Shown here one piece after another: positions 19,158 to 28,451 of a stretch of DNA of 64,000 bases (the first letter of the stretch is position 1; the number at the start of each line of letters is the position of its first letter). The DNA lies in the NCBI RefSeq assembly GCF_000426885.1, contig NZ_AUGF01000005.1, forward strand, positions 40,300 to 104,299. Direction: 5' to 3'. The notes under the pieces are model-generated. The model was not told the DNA's origin, made no database searches, and was given only the letters and a program-made list of their open reading frames with translations. The translations under genes and the position numbers were made by a program. The stretch is from Moraxella caprae DSM 19149 (GTDB lineage: Bacteria; Pseudomonadota; Gammaproteobacteria; Pseudomonadales; Moraxellaceae).

Positions 19158-19199
19158 TGACACCAATAAACTCATTTAACAAGATTTAGCAGGGTAAAT

Positions 19200-19237
19200 A
19201 AAAGACGGATATAGATGTTTTATTCCGTCTTTTGCTT
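19200..19237 (+). terminator. Terminator after sdaA
   Basis: AAAAGACGGA and TCCGTCTTTT (10-bp arms, 14-nt loop) followed by GCTTTAT, 40 bp after the stop codon. Confidence 0.7.
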
Positions 19238-19329
19238 TATTCATCCTTGCTTTGCCAAGTATGTAAATATCATTGCCAAAACTCTCATAACTGTGTACAA
19301 TGACAACAAATTTTTACCAATAAATACTC

Positions 19330-20676
19330 ATGACTCATCCTGTAAAAACCCTGCTAGACCACCCTGCTTTTCGCCTGTCCGCTGTGGCTGCTGCCATTAT
19401 CACTCTGCTATCCTGTGCTTCAGCTCCTCAAACACCACAGCGACCCATCGTGGTTGAGACACCAACGACCACACCTACCCCATCTCGGGTGGTCATTGTC
19501 AAACCCCAAACACCCACAGCCCCAGTAACCACCTCCACGCCTGCCCCATCGGTAGAAAATCGCTACTATGGCAGTTTTGGCGACTGGAAAAGCGACTTTA
19601 TCACTCGCACCATCGCCAGCGGTCATGCCTCTCATGCGGTGCATGGACTGCTAGGCAGTGCCAGTCTTAACTCACAGGTCATCAGCCTAGACGGTCGCCA
19701 AGCCGAATTTGCCAAAATGCCGTGGTCATACGTTGAGTCAGCCGTTACCTCAGGGCGTGTCTCTGACGGCAGAGCCAAACTGCGTGAATACCCCTCCCTA
19801 CTCTCACGAGCCGAAAGCCAGTATGGTGTCCCCAAAGAAGTAATGGTCGCCATTTGGGGTATTGAGTCCTCATATGGGACAGGCACTGGTTCAACCGACT
19901 TAGTTGATGCTCTATCCAGCCTTGCCTTTGATGGTCGCCGTCGTGAGTTTGCCGAAGACGAACTGCTTGCCATGTTACAGATGATAGAGCGTGGCGATGT
20001 CAGTCGCTCACAACTGCGTGGGTCATGGGCGGGGGGCATGGGTCATACCCAATTCATCCCCTCTACTTGGATAAAATATGGCGTGGACGGTAATGGCGAT
20101 GGACAAAAAAGCCCATGGACAATCTCGGACGCCCTCACCTCCACCGCCCATTATCTAGGGGCGAGCGGTTGGGTGTCAGGCGTGGACGCTTTTTATGAAG
20201 TTCGCCTGCCGACTGGCTTTAACTACCAACTCTTAGGACAAAAACAATCCCTAGAATCATGGAAATCCTTAGGCATGGTCTCTGCCAATGGCGAGTACTT
20301 TGGCGGTCATGCCCAAGCCGAGCTATGGCTACCTGCGGGCGTGAATGGTCCTGCCCTGCTACTCACGCCCAACTTTGATGTTATCAAAGTCTATAACAAC
20401 TCATCTAGCTACGCCCTAGCCGTGGCAACCCTTGCAAAACGTATCGCTGGCGGTGCTGGCATTAGTGGCAACTGGCCACGCCACGAACAGCCCCTGTCTC
20501 GCTCAGAAGTCATTCGCTTACAAGAAACCCTAAACGCCAAAGGTTACTCTGCCGGCAAAGCAGACGGCGTGGCAGGAGCGAACACCTCTCGTGCCTTTGC
20601 TCGTTGGCAAGCGGATAACGGACGTGTGCCTGATGGCTTTATCACCCAAAACTCGGTGCGTGGCTTGGTCTGGTAA
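19330..20676 (+). CDS. MltB-family lytic murein transglycosylase with C-terminal peptidoglycan-binding domain
   Basis: It cleaves glycan strands non-hydrolytically in the periplasm. The 448-residue product begins with a lipoprotein-type signal (LLSC near residue 29), followed by a Pro/Thr-rich linker to about residue 75. The SLT_2/MltB domain contains VMVAIWGIESSYGTGTG with the catalytic Glu, RGSWAGGMGHTQFIPSTW, GVDGNGDGQKSPW and ALTSTAHYLGASGW. A PG_binding_1 domain ends the protein (RSEVIRLQETLNAKGYSAGKADGVAG). Because O-acetylated muramic acid blocks such enzymes, it is a plausible functional target of the patAB/ape1 system. Confidence 0.92.
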   Translation: MTHPVKTLLDHPAFRLSAVAAAIITLLSCASAPQTPQRPIVVETPTTTPTPSRVVIVKPQTPTAPVTTSTPAPSVENRYYGSFGDWKSDFITRTIASGHASHAVHGLLGSASLNSQVISLDGRQAEFAKMPWSYVESAVTSGRVSDGRAKLREYPSLLSRAESQYGVPKEVMVAIWGIESSYGTGTGSTDLVDALSSLAFDGRRREFAEDELLAMLQMIERGDVSRSQLRGSWAGGMGHTQFIPSTWIKYGVDGNGDGQKSPWTISDALTSTAHYLGASGWVSGVDAFYEVRLPTGFNYQLLGQKQSLESWKSLGMVSANGEYFGGHAQAELWLPAGVNGPALLLTPNFDVIKVYNNSSSYALAVATLAKRIAGGAGISGNWPRHEQPLSRSEVIRLQETLNAKGYSAGKADGVAGANTSRAFARWQADNGRVPDGFITQNSVRGLVW

Positions 20677-20679
20677 TAC

Positions 20680-20711
20680 AAAAGTCGGTGCGTGATGTAC
20701 CGACTTTTATT
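20680..20711 (+). terminator. Terminator after mltB-like gene
   Basis: AAAAGTCGGT and ACCGACTTTT (10-bp arms) followed by ATTT, beginning 3 bp after the stop codon. Confidence 0.75.
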
Positions 20712-20821
20712 TAAATCATTCATCATGCGGTTAAGTCATCGTTGCAAATGATAACAATTTAAAACTTTTCATCTTGATAAAAATCTGTTAGATTATAGCA
20801 CTTTTAACCTTTGGAGCTGTT

Positions 20822-21337
20822 ATGAAAATCAAATCCCTACTACTGCTTAGCACCCTATTTTGTGCCAGTGCCTTTGCCACACCGAGCAATCAGTCACTAG
20901 AAGAACTTGCCAAAATCATGCCTTACGAATCCACATTTTACCAAGCGGTCGTTGCCCCCCTTGAAATGGAACGCATGGCAATCGCTCAGGGCATGGCACA
21001 GGACAACACACTCACCGATGACCAACGCAAAAAAGCCCTAAAAGCCTTTGACGACTATGCCGAAGGGCTTATTAAAAGCCTAGACACCAAAGCGACCAAA
21101 GACGGACTTAAAAAATCCTACCTTAACGCCGCCAAATCGTTTAGCCAAGCCGAAGTGGACGCCATGATTGCTTTTTATGGCAGCAAAGACGGGCAAAGTG
21201 CCTTAAAAAAACAAGATGCCGTCTTTGAGTCCTATATGAAAAGTGCAGGCGAGAGCAACAAAAAAACCTTAGAAACCTACGAAAACAAACATCTTAAAAA
21301 AATGCAGGATGATGTTAAAAAGATTTTGAATAAATAG
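20822..21337 (+). CDS. DUF2059 periplasmic protein
   Basis: The product is a 171-residue exported protein with signal peptide [19 protein letters not shown] and an all-helical mature part. It resembles the DUF2059 family ([28 protein letters not shown]), whose function is unknown. A TTTGGAGCTGTT ribosome region supports the start. The stop codon TAG (21335-21337) is the first triplet of a TAGGGCGTGCC sequence identical to the end of the dispersed miniature element, so the C-terminus may have been set by an insertion. A terminator follows at 21359-21396. Confidence 0.8.
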   Translation: MKIKSLLLLSTLFCASAFATPSNQSLEELAKIMPYESTFYQAVVAPLEMERMAIAQGMAQDNTLTDDQRKKALKAFDDYAEGLIKSLDTKATKDGLKKSYLNAAKSFSQAEVDAMIAFYGSKDGQSALKKQDAVFESYMKSAGESNKKTLETYENKHLKKMQDDVKKILNK

Positions 21338-21396
21338 GGCGTGCCTGCCATCACTTGCAAATCCTTATCATGACCCCCATTATGATAAGGATTTCT
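21335..21396 (+). terminator. Miniature-element end fused to a terminator
   Basis: TAGGGCGTGCCTGCC...TTGCAAAT (21335-21363) matches the outer end of element copy C. It runs into a strong hairpin, ATCCTTATCA (21361-21370) with TGATAAGGAT (21383-21392) and a T-run. No opposite element end is seen nearby, so this is a solo end. Confidence 0.6.
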
Positions 21397-21413
21397 TTTA
21401 TAAAAACAACACC

Positions 21414-23489
21414 ATGCCAAAGCCCAAAACCACTCGTACCAAAATCACCGAAAGTCAGCTCACCAAACAGCTAGGCGATGACGATAAAGTCTTTAAAATG
21501 GTTACGCCCTTTGCCCCCAGTGGCGACCAACCGACCGCCATACAGTCCCTAGTGGACGGGGTCAAGGCAGGCAAAAAAGACCAACTTTTGCTTGGTGTGA
21601 CAGGCTCAGGCAAGACTTATACCATGGCAAAGGTCATTGAGAGTCTGGGGCGACCTGCCATCATCATGGCTCACAACAAGACACTGGCAGCACAGCTTTA
21701 TGGCGAATTTAAGGAATTTTTCCCCCATAATGCGGTAGAGTACTTTGTTAGCTATTATGACTATTATCAGCCTGAGGCGTATGTCGTGGCAAGCGATACT
21801 TTTATCGAAAAGGACTCCGCCATCAACGACCACATCGACCAAATGCGACTGTCCGCCACTCGTGCCTTGCTCGAACGCCGTGATACCATCATTGTGGCGA
21901 GCGTGTCCGCCATCTATGGCTTGGGCGACCCTGAGAGCTACCTAAAAATGCTCCTGCACGTGGTCGTGGGCGATGTCGTGGACAGAACCGCTCTCATCAA
22001 ACGCTTGGTTGAGTTACAGTACGAACGCAACGAGCTGGACTTTGGGCGTGGTACCTATCGCTTGCATGGTGAGACCTTGGACATCTACCCTGCTGAGAGT
22101 GAACAGTTGGCGGTGCGGATTAGCATGTTTGATGATGAAGTTGAAAAAATCACATGGTTTGACCCTTTGACGGGCAAAAATATCAAATCCGTGCCACGCA
22201 TTACCATCTATCCTAAGTCGCACTATGTTACCCCCCGAGAAAAATTAGAAGTGGCAATGGGGACGATTAAAGAAGAGCTTGCCGAGCGATTAGAGTATTT
22301 TCGCTCACATGATAAGCTACTAGAAGCCCAACGTATCAAAGAACGCACCCAATATGACTTAGAGATGATACAGCAGTTAGGCTACTGTAACGGCATTGAG
22401 AACTACTCTCGTCATCTGTCAGGGCGACAGGCAGGCGAGGCACCACCCACGCTGTTTGACTACCTGCCGTCTGATGCGTTGGTATTTTTGGATGAAAGCC
22501 ACGTTACCATCCCCCAAATTGGAGCGATGTATAAGGGCGATAGAAGTCGCAAAGAAAACTTGGTTAATTATGGCTTTCGCTTACCGTCCGCCATGGATAA
22601 TCGCCCCATGATGTTTGAGGAGTGGGAGGCGGTTGTGCCAACTCGCATCTTTGTATCAGCAACCCCCGCCCTCTATGAGTTGGAACATAGCGAGCAAGTG
22701 GTCGAGCAAGTCGTTCGTCCCACAGGACTTATTGACCCCATACTAGAAATCCGCCCCGTACTCACCCAAGTCGATGACGTGCTGGGCGAGATAAACCTGC
22801 GTAAGCCCTTAAACGAGCGAGTGTTGATTACCACGCTCACCAAACGCATGGCGGAGGATTTGACCAGTTATTTAAAAGAATATGGCGTGCGTGTGGCATA
22901 TCTGCACAGCGACATTGACACGGTAGAACGCATGAAAATCATTCACGAACTCAGAACAGGGGTGCATGATGTACTGGTAGGCATTAACCTACTTCGTGAA
23001 GGCTTGGATATGCCCGAGGTGTCGCTTGTGGCGATTTTTGATGCGGACAAAGAGGGCTTTTTACGTTCGGAGCGGTCGCTCATTCAGACCATTGGGCGAG
23101 CGGCACGCCATGTCAATGGCAAGGCTATCCTATACGCTGACAGCATTACCCCGTCCATGCAAAAGGCGATAGATGAGACCGAACGCAGACGAGCCAAACA
23201 AATCGCCTTTAATGCCGAGCATGGCATTACACCAAAATCGGCAAGCCGTGCCATCACCGATAAGATTGACACGGGCGAGATTGAGAGCGTGGACGCCCCA
23301 AAAATTGACGTACCATTTGCCCTAAATGATATTGACGTGGAAATCTTACGCCGTCCTGAGCTGATGATAAAAGAGATTAACCGCCTAGAAAAACAAATGA
23401 AAAAACTCTCAGGCGAGCTAAAATTTGAAGAAGCGATGAGAGTACGTGATACCGTGCTGGCATTAAAAGATGAGTTTAACAAACTGTAA
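21414..23489 (+). CDS. uvrB: Excinuclease ABC subunit B
   Basis: UvrB verifies DNA lesions in nucleotide excision repair together with UvrA and UvrC. The 691-residue product has full length. It shows Walker [15 protein letters not shown], the beta-hairpin region [27 protein letters not shown], the DESH box ([10 protein letters not shown]), motif V/VI regions ([33 protein letters not shown]) and a C-terminal UVR motif ([21 protein letters not shown]). No SOS box is evident immediately upstream; the gap holds a terminator. The N-terminal 20 residues are Lys/Thr-rich and polar. Confidence 0.98.
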   Translation: MPKPKTTRTKITESQLTKQLGDDDKVFKMVTPFAPSGDQPTAIQSLVDGVKAGKKDQLLLGVTGSGKTYTMAKVIESLGRPAIIMAHNKTLAAQLYGEFKEFFPHNAVEYFVSYYDYYQPEAYVVASDTFIEKDSAINDHIDQMRLSATRALLERRDTIIVASVSAIYGLGDPESYLKMLLHVVVGDVVDRTALIKRLVELQYERNELDFGRGTYRLHGETLDIYPAESEQLAVRISMFDDEVEKITWFDPLTGKNIKSVPRITIYPKSHYVTPREKLEVAMGTIKEELAERLEYFRSHDKLLEAQRIKERTQYDLEMIQQLGYCNGIENYSRHLSGRQAGEAPPTLFDYLPSDALVFLDESHVTIPQIGAMYKGDRSRKENLVNYGFRLPSAMDNRPMMFEEWEAVVPTRIFVSATPALYELEHSEQVVEQVVRPTGLIDPILEIRPVLTQVDDVLGEINLRKPLNERVLITTLTKRMAEDLTSYLKEYGVRVAYLHSDIDTVERMKIIHELRTGVHDVLVGINLLREGLDMPEVSLVAIFDADKEGFLRSERSLIQTIGRAARHVNGKAILYADSITPSMQKAIDETERRRAKQIAFNAEHGITPKSASRAITDKIDTGEIESVDAPKIDVPFALNDIDVEILRRPELMIKEINRLEKQMKKLSGELKFEEAMRVRDTVLALKDEFNKL

Positions 23490-23537
23490 AACACGCCTTT
23501 TTGTGGTACACTTAACGGACAACCTAAGGAGCATGCC

Positions 23538-23832
23538 ATGACCCAAATCATCATCAATAGCCCCACCGACAGCAGTTTGTCTATCATGTTGCCACTCAAT
23601 GTAGACGGTAGCGTGGTGTTTCCTAAGTGGTTGATTGATGACTTAACCCATTCTCATCGCTTGGTAAGTTTTAAAAAACAATCAAAAAACCACCAAAGAA
23701 GATGACGTTCTTGCCATGATTGAAAATACAGGCGGACTGCTTGCCCCTTATGTCAAACAACCGCTAACCATTGATGAGATGAATGACGGTATAAACCACC
23801 ATTTTTCACAAATGAATAAGGCGGAGTTATGA
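23538..23832 (+). pseudogene. Frameshifted antitoxin gene upstream of the vapC remnant
   Basis: From the ATG at 23538 the frame gives about 55 residues (MTQIIINSPTDSSLSIMLPL...) and stops at 23703. A neighbouring frame continues without interruption from about 23687 to 23832 as TKEDDVLAMIENTGGLLAPY, then PLTIDEMNDGINHHF, typical of the toxin-binding tail of VapB-type antitoxins. The shift lies at or near a run of six A (23684-23689): one A fewer would join the frames. The end overlaps the toxin ATG (23829). It is either a homopolymer mutation, a slippery site or a sequencing error. Confidence 0.7.
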
Positions 23833-24222
23833 TTAGCCTTGATACCAATATTTTGGTGCGTTATTTGACCAGATGATACCATGCAATATCAAAAAGTGGT
23901 GGCATTATTTCAAAAATTACATACCGATAATGAACAAGGTTTTATCTCTTTATTGGTAGTTTTGGAAGTAAATTGGGTATTGGCATTTAGTTATAAAATT
24001 CCTAGAAATGAAATTATCCATTCGCCATTAACTTTATTAAATTTTTCTTTTTTAACTTTTGAACAAGCCAATCATTTACAACAAACCCTACTATACGCCC
24101 AAAATAATACTTTTGATTTATCTGATTTGTTGATAGCGTGCAAAAGTCGCAGTTTGGATAATTTACCTGTTTATACTTTTGATAAAAAAGCAAGTCAGGC
24201 GGAAGGGTTTGTTTTATTATAG
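23829..24222 (+). pseudogene. VapC-like PIN toxin with an early frameshift
   Basis: The ATG at 23829 starts MISLDTNILVRYLTR, the canonical PIN/VapC N-terminus with the first acidic residue, but a TGA follows at 23874. The rest lies in another frame to 24222: VALFQKLHTDNEQGFISLLV, VLEVNWVL with the conserved Glu, and FDLSDLLIACKSR, ending with YTFDKKAS. Restoring two bases near 23873 (ACCAGAGATGATACC) would give one ~132-residue protein reading RYLTRDDTMQYQ. The longest surviving ORF starts at an internal ATG (23881) and lacks the first catalytic Asp, so activity is unlikely. Confidence 0.8.
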
Positions 24223-24228
24223 AATATT

Positions 24229-24792
24229 ATGCAAGAAGCCCACCCTCTAGCCCCATTTACCCCTTCCTGTGCCAAAGTGCTGATGCTTGGCAGTTTTCCG
24301 CCACCGCCTAATCGCTGGGCGATGAATTTTTATTATCCCAATTTAAATAATGACATGTGGCGGATTATGGGCTTGGTGTTTTTTGATGATAAAGATTATT
24401 TTATTGACGGTAAACGATTTAAAGAGACGCTTTTAAAAGACTTTTTAAACAAACAAGGCATTGCCATTTATGACACCGCCAAAATCGTCATTCGTGAAAA
24501 TAACAATGCATCCGATAAATTTTTAACCATTATCCAAAAATCAGACATCAAAGGCTTGTTAGCTACCTTACCCGAGTGCAATCATATCATCACCACAGGC
24601 GAAAAGGCGAGTGAGATTTTATTGTCCGATTTTGATATTAAAATACCCAAAGTTGGGCAATCGGTAAATTTAACATTTGATAATAAAATTGTTACTCTAC
24701 ACCGTCTGCCGTCATCATCACGGGCGTATCCATTGGCCCTTGATAAAAAGGCACAGTTTTATAGGGCAGTGTTTGAGAAATTAGATTTATAA
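24229..24792 (+). CDS. Uracil-DNA-glycosylase-superfamily protein
   Basis: The 187-residue product resembles the UDG-like family that includes DNA-deoxyinosine glycosylases. The N-terminal motif is VLMLGSFPPPPNRWAMNFYY, where GSFPP occupies the active-site loop, and the C-terminal loop is RLPSSSRAYP. GIAIYDTAKIVIRENNNASD and IITTGEKASE lie between. Family members excise deaminated bases, but the substrate here cannot be inferred because the catalytic residue differs between subfamilies. It begins 6 bp after the vapC remnant. No strong ribosome site is seen. Confidence 0.72.
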   Translation: MQEAHPLAPFTPSCAKVLMLGSFPPPPNRWAMNFYYPNLNNDMWRIMGLVFFDDKDYFIDGKRFKETLLKDFLNKQGIAIYDTAKIVIRENNNASDKFLTIIQKSDIKGLLATLPECNHIITTGEKASEILLSDFDIKIPKVGQSVNLTFDNKIVTLHRLPSSSRAYPLALDKKAQFYRAVFEKLDL

Positions 24793-24846
24793 ATATGATT
24801 GCATAACCACCATACACAGCATAACCACCAACCAATAGGAATTTTT

Positions 24847-26298
24847 ATGAAATTATCCAACCCTACGCTATTCCACGAACACGCACTCATCAATAACACA
24901 TGGCAATCCGCCAAATCCGCCAACACCATAGACGTGTTTAACCCCTTTAATGATGAAAAAATCGGCACCATTCCTGATTTGTCCGCCGATGAAGTGGCAG
25001 AAGCCATCGGTTTTGCCGATGATGCCCAAAAATCATGGGCGAGCCTAACCGCCAATGAACGAGCGGTTATTTTGCACCGTTGGGCGGATTTGATTGATGA
25101 ACATCGTGAAGACCTAGCCATCATCATGACCACAGAGCAGGGCAAGCCCTTAAAAGAGTCTCGTGGGGAGATTGGCTATGCCAACAGTTTTATCCGCTTT
25201 TTTGCCGATGAAGCCAAACGAGCATATGGGGACGTGATACCCAGCCCGAACGCCAACCTACGCTATGTGGTACTAAAACAGCCTGTGGGCGTGTGTGCCA
25301 GTATTACGCCGTGGAACTTTCCGTCAGCAATGATTACCCGTAAAGTCGCCCCCGCCCTAGCTTCAGGGTGCGTGATGATTGTCAAGCCAGATAGCCAAAC
25401 GCCCTTTTCCGCCCTTGCCTTGGGCGAGCTTGCCATTCAAGCAGGCATTCCTAAGGGTGTTTTGCAAATCGTAACAGGGCAAGCAGACGTTATCGGGGGT
25501 GTACTTACATCCGATGAGCGCATCAAAAAACTCTCCTTTACAGGCTCTACTCGGGTCGGCAAACTGCTCATGGAGCAATGTGCCAGCACGGTCAAAAAGC
25601 TCTCCTTGGAGCTTGGCGGTAACGCTCCTTTTATCGTGTTTGACGATGCCGACATTGATAAGGCGGTCAAGGGGGCGATAGCGTCCAAATATCGCAACGC
25701 AGGGCAGACGTGCGTGTGTGCCAACCGCATTTATGTTCATCAAACGATAAAAGATGAGTTCATCGCCAAATTTACCAAAGAAGTTAGTAACTTACATGTT
25801 GGCGACGGACTGTCAGATGACACGGACATCGGCTGTCTTATCAATGACACCGCCGTGCAAAAAACCCAAAAACTACTCCAAGATGCCCTAGATAAAGGAG
25901 CAACACTCATCACAGGGGGTAAATCTCACCCCACACACGCACGCTGTTTTTTACCAACGGTCATCACGGACATCACAGACGAAATGGACATCGCCCACGA
26001 AGAGATTTTTGCTCCGATTGCTCCGATTTTTGTGTTTGATGATGAACAAGAAGTCATTCGCCACGCCAATAACACCCCCTATGGTTTGGCGTCCTATTTT
26101 TACACCCGAAGCCACGCACGAGCATGGCGAGTAAGTGAAGCCTTAGAATACGGCATGGTCGCCCAAAATACAGGGCTACTCTCTACCGAAGTCGCTCCGT
26201 TTGGCGGGGTTAAGCAGTCAGGGTTTGGGCGTGAAGGCTCAAAATATGGCTTGGATGAATATCTCACCACAAAATACTGGTGCATGGACGTGAGCTGA
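24847..26298 (+). CDS. gabD: Succinate-semialdehyde dehydrogenase (NAD(P)+)
   Basis: GabD oxidises succinate semialdehyde to succinate (4-aminobutyrate or related catabolism). I chose the ATG at 24847 (483 residues, usual GabD length) because AATAGGAATTTTT precedes it; an upstream in-frame ATG at 24799 gives only His/Asn-rich sequence. ALDH motifs are TPWNFPSAMITRKVAPALA, FTGSTRVGKLLM, the catalytic Glu in LSLELGGNAPFIVFDDAD, the catalytic Cys in NAGQTCVCANRIYVH and the end PFGGVKQSGFGREGSKYGLD. No gabT neighbour is present. Terminators follow. Confidence 0.93.
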   Translation: MKLSNPTLFHEHALINNTWQSAKSANTIDVFNPFNDEKIGTIPDLSADEVAEAIGFADDAQKSWASLTANERAVILHRWADLIDEHREDLAIIMTTEQGKPLKESRGEIGYANSFIRFFADEAKRAYGDVIPSPNANLRYVVLKQPVGVCASITPWNFPSAMITRKVAPALASGCVMIVKPDSQTPFSALALGELAIQAGIPKGVLQIVTGQADVIGGVLTSDERIKKLSFTGSTRVGKLLMEQCASTVKKLSLELGGNAPFIVFDDADIDKAVKGAIASKYRNAGQTCVCANRIYVHQTIKDEFIAKFTKEVSNLHVGDGLSDDTDIGCLINDTAVQKTQKLLQDALDKGATLITGGKSHPTHARCFLPTVITDITDEMDIAHEEIFAPIAPIFVFDDEQEVIRHANNTPYGLASYFYTRSHARAWRVSEALEYGMVAQNTGLLSTEVAPFGGVKQSGFGREGSKYGLDEYLTTKYWCMDVS

Positions 26299-26315
26299 TT
26301 AAATATCATACAACC

Positions 26316-26347
26316 AAATCCCCAAAAACGCTGATTTTTGGGGATTT
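26316..26347 (+). terminator. Terminator after gabD
   Basis: AAATCCCCAAAAA and TTTTTGGGGATTT form a 13-bp stem, 17 bp after the gabD stop codon. Confidence 0.75.
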
Positions 26348-26370
26348 TACTTTATCTGATATTTTTACAA

Positions 26371-26399
26371 AAACCGCCATTGCATTACGATGGCGGTTT
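26371..26399 (-). terminator. Terminator after lolA
   Basis: AAACCGCCAT and ATGGCGGTTT form a 10-bp stem. On the minus strand it is followed by TTTTTG, 12 bp past the lolA stop codon. Confidence 0.75.
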
Positions 26400-26411
26400 G
26401 GTATTTTAACC

Positions 26412-27035
26412 TTACTGGTTAATCACGTCCACACCCTTAGGCGGGGTAAAGCTAAACTGACTGGCAGGAATGCTTTTATTAATATTAATGTTACTAAAAC
26501 GAATCGACGTGGTCTGTCCGATACTGTCATTTAGCACCATCATCACAGGCTTACCGCCATTAAAACTGATGGACAAATCTCTAAAATTAGCCGAGCTTGA
26601 TTTGGGTTTTAGGACATAGTAGTTTTTGCCTTTGCTTGGCTGACTGACGGTAAAATTGCGTGTGATTTGATTGGGGTCGCCTGACAATAACAAGGCAGGT
26701 GCATCCCCGACTTGGTTATTTACCGACTGCTTGGTAACTTGTTGCAAGTCCTTATCATACACCCACATGGTACTGCCATTTGCCACGATGAGCTGTTCTG
26801 ATGGTGATTTGGTGTCCCAGCGGAATTTGTTGCCACGCTCTAGTGCCATGCTACCGCTAAAACTTTGGCTTTTACCACTCGCTTTGGTCGTTTGTGAGAA
26901 ATCGGCAGTCATTGATTTGGTGTTTTTAAGCAGGTTATTTAAATTGGTCACTGCCGTGTCATTGGCATGAGCAGTCAACGCCGTCATGGGAAGTAGAGTC
27001 AATGCCAATGTGCTTAGGGCGATTTTTGTATTCAT
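26412..27035 (-). CDS. lolA: Outer-membrane lipoprotein carrier protein LolA
   Basis: LolA ferries lipoproteins through the periplasm from LolCDE to LolB. The 207-residue product has a Sec signal peptide (cleavage after TAHA, near residue 24) and the LolA fold signatures: LLKNTKSMTADFSQTT, SGSMALERGNKFRWDTKSP, GSTMWVYDKDLQQVTKQ and the C-terminal SFTPPKGVDVI. Length is normal. It is monocistronic, with a terminator downstream. An AGTTATTATG context precedes the start. The several lipoproteins encoded in this window would be its cargo. Confidence 0.93.
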   Translation of the reverse strand: MNTKIALSTLALTLLPMTALTAHANDTAVTNLNNLLKNTKSMTADFSQTTKASGKSQSFSGSMALERGNKFRWDTKSPSEQLIVANGSTMWVYDKDLQQVTKQSVNNQVGDAPALLLSGDPNQITRNFTVSQPSKGKNYYVLKPKSSSANFRDLSISFNGGKPVMMVLNDSIGQTTSIRFSNININKSIPASQFSFTPPKGVDVINQ

Positions 27036-27530
27036 AATAACTCCAAATCATAAAATGGTTGGTTTTAATGCCTTGTGCCACTTTTTATGACTTTTTAAAA
27101 ACTGATTCAAAAACTAATTAAAATTGATTATCCTAAAAAATCATTAATCAGTCATTAAAAGCTCTTAAAAAGTCATCAATACAATTTAAGGCACTCTTAG
27201 AAAGTGGGGTCATTGTGCCATGTTTTTATGTTGCAATCTAGCCTAGTTTTGCAAAAATTTGGGGGTAATGTTGCATTTATGTGGCTAGGGCGTGTCAAAC
27301 ATTGATAATCATGCCGTAATTTTATCAATGTTGGCTTGTTTTTATCATTTTTATCAAAACTTTTGCCATGTTACCAAAACCATCGCACGAATCAAATGCA
27401 GACAATCACTAATTTTTAAATGATTTTAAATAATGTTAAATGAATGCCAATCAGGAATATTCATTGAAATTTCACCCAAATACTGGTAACATAAGCCCCC
27501 ATTTTAATCATTTTAAAAAGACGGTGTTTT
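27036..27530. repeat. Non-coding interval with a large imperfect palindrome and a solo miniature-element end
   Basis: No gene is seen here. At 27068-27205 an imperfect inverted repeat (TGCCTT / AAGGCA, TGACTTTTTAAAA / TTAAAAAGTCA, CTGATT / AATCAG) could fold into one long hairpin. At 27286-27313 TAGGGCGTGTCAAACATTGATAAT matches the outer end of the TA-flanked miniature element, followed by a small ACATTGATAA/TTATCAATGT hairpin. The opposite end is missing. The divergent genes lolA and the 27531 gene need promoters here; none is convincing. Confidence 0.5.
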
Positions 27531-27803
27531 ATGTATCTTAATCACAACCACACCTTACGCCCCATTCATCTGCGTTTGACGGGCGAGATTGTGGAACATT
27601 TGGAAAAAGTCAAGGGCGAGCATGGCTTTGAGTGCATTCAACCACTCATTCGCTTTTATATCCGTCAAGGGCTTGACCGTGATAATTCCGAATACTCTCT
27701 TAGTGATGATGTCGCCTTTATTAACGAACTCAAAGAACAAGGCGTCAGCGAGCAGTTAATAGAAAAAGCCTTGGAAAATGTCTGCAAAAAAGCTGACCAA
27801 TAA
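27531..27803 (+). CDS. Small ribbon-helix-helix-like protein
   Basis: This 90-residue protein is not recognised as a named gene. Residues 10-50 look like a ribbon-helix-helix DNA-binding fold: a strand (LRPIHLRLTG), a helix (EIVEHLEKVKGEHG), then IQPLIRFYIRQGLDRD. The C-terminal half is acidic and helical (SEQLIEKALENVCKK). No toxin-like partner follows within 180 bp. It could be a small transcription regulator or an orphan antitoxin. The fold call is inference. Confidence 0.55.
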   Translation: MYLNHNHTLRPIHLRLTGEIVEHLEKVKGEHGFECIQPLIRFYIRQGLDRDNSEYSLSDDVAFINELKEQGVSEQLIEKALENVCKKADQ

Positions 27804-27988
27804 CTTTAATCAGCTTTAATCAGCCATCATAAGCAGTTGAATAAACGGTTGTTTTTTTGGCGATTAATTGTTGCTTATTTGTTACAATAATCTTGTTGTT
27901 TTAAACAAGAAATCATGGTAATATTTCATAGAATACAAATGTATTTTACAATACCTGTATCGCCCAATATTTATCTGCTTATGGAGTA

Positions 27989-28303
27989 TTGATGATGAAG
28001 TTAAAATCATTATTTATCGCTTTGATTGCGACCAGTGCCATCGGTTTTTATACCAACGTTTCTGCCAAAGTAGGTCCTGCCTATAACGGCGGTGGCTCAT
28101 ACGGATATGCTTGCACTCACCAAACCAATGGTAATGTACTGCTCCGCTCAGGCCCTGGTCAGAATTATAAAGTTCTAGCCCGCATGCCTAACGGCAGTGA
28201 TGTTAGCATCATTGGCGAACGCAACTCTAATGGTTGGGTGTGGTACAAAGTTAAATTCGGTCGCAGTGTCGGCTGGGCTCGCTCAGATTATATTTGCAGT
28301 TAA
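27989..28303 (+). CDS. Secreted SH3b-domain protein
   Basis: This is a 104-residue exported protein with a signal peptide ending at VSA (about residue 26). The mature part is a single bacterial SH3 domain: GNVLLRSGPGQNYKVLARMP, then DVSIIGERNSNGWVWYKVKF and GWARSDYIC. Two cysteines at the ends (YACTH, YICS) probably form a disulfide. SH3b domains often bind cell-wall peptides; the role here is unknown. Two adjacent ATGs follow a GGAG site. A carboxypeptidase gene follows in the same direction. Confidence 0.85.
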   Translation: MMMKLKSLFIALIATSAIGFYTNVSAKVGPAYNGGGSYGYACTHQTNGNVLLRSGPGQNYKVLARMPNGSDVSIIGERNSNGWVWYKVKFGRSVGWARSDYICS

Positions 28304-28319
28304 TCCATGATGTTTAAAA

Positions 28320-28353
28320 GACGAGCGATGCATTTTTTGCATTGCTCGTTTTG
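28320..28353 (+). terminator. Terminator after SH3b gene
   Basis: ACGAGCGATGCA and TGCATTGCTCGT (one mismatch) with a T-rich loop, followed by TTTTGT. Confidence 0.7.
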
Positions 28354-28451
28354 TAATTTAGTTAATAAATTTCTTCACCTAGGTATTTTTAAAAATCCAC
28401 AACAATCCACTTAGTAATGGTAATCTAATAATGACTGATTTAGGTAATTTT

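Noticed and set aside
23084..23599. 171-codon minus-strand ORF across the uvrB 3' end
   Set aside because: It lies opposite the conserved uvrB motif VI and UVR region and has shadow-like Ser/Ile/Phe-rich composition.
27238..27256. TAGCCTAGTTTTGCAAAAA considered as an end of the 122-bp element
   Set aside because: Only about 12 bases match and there is no inverted partner or target duplication.
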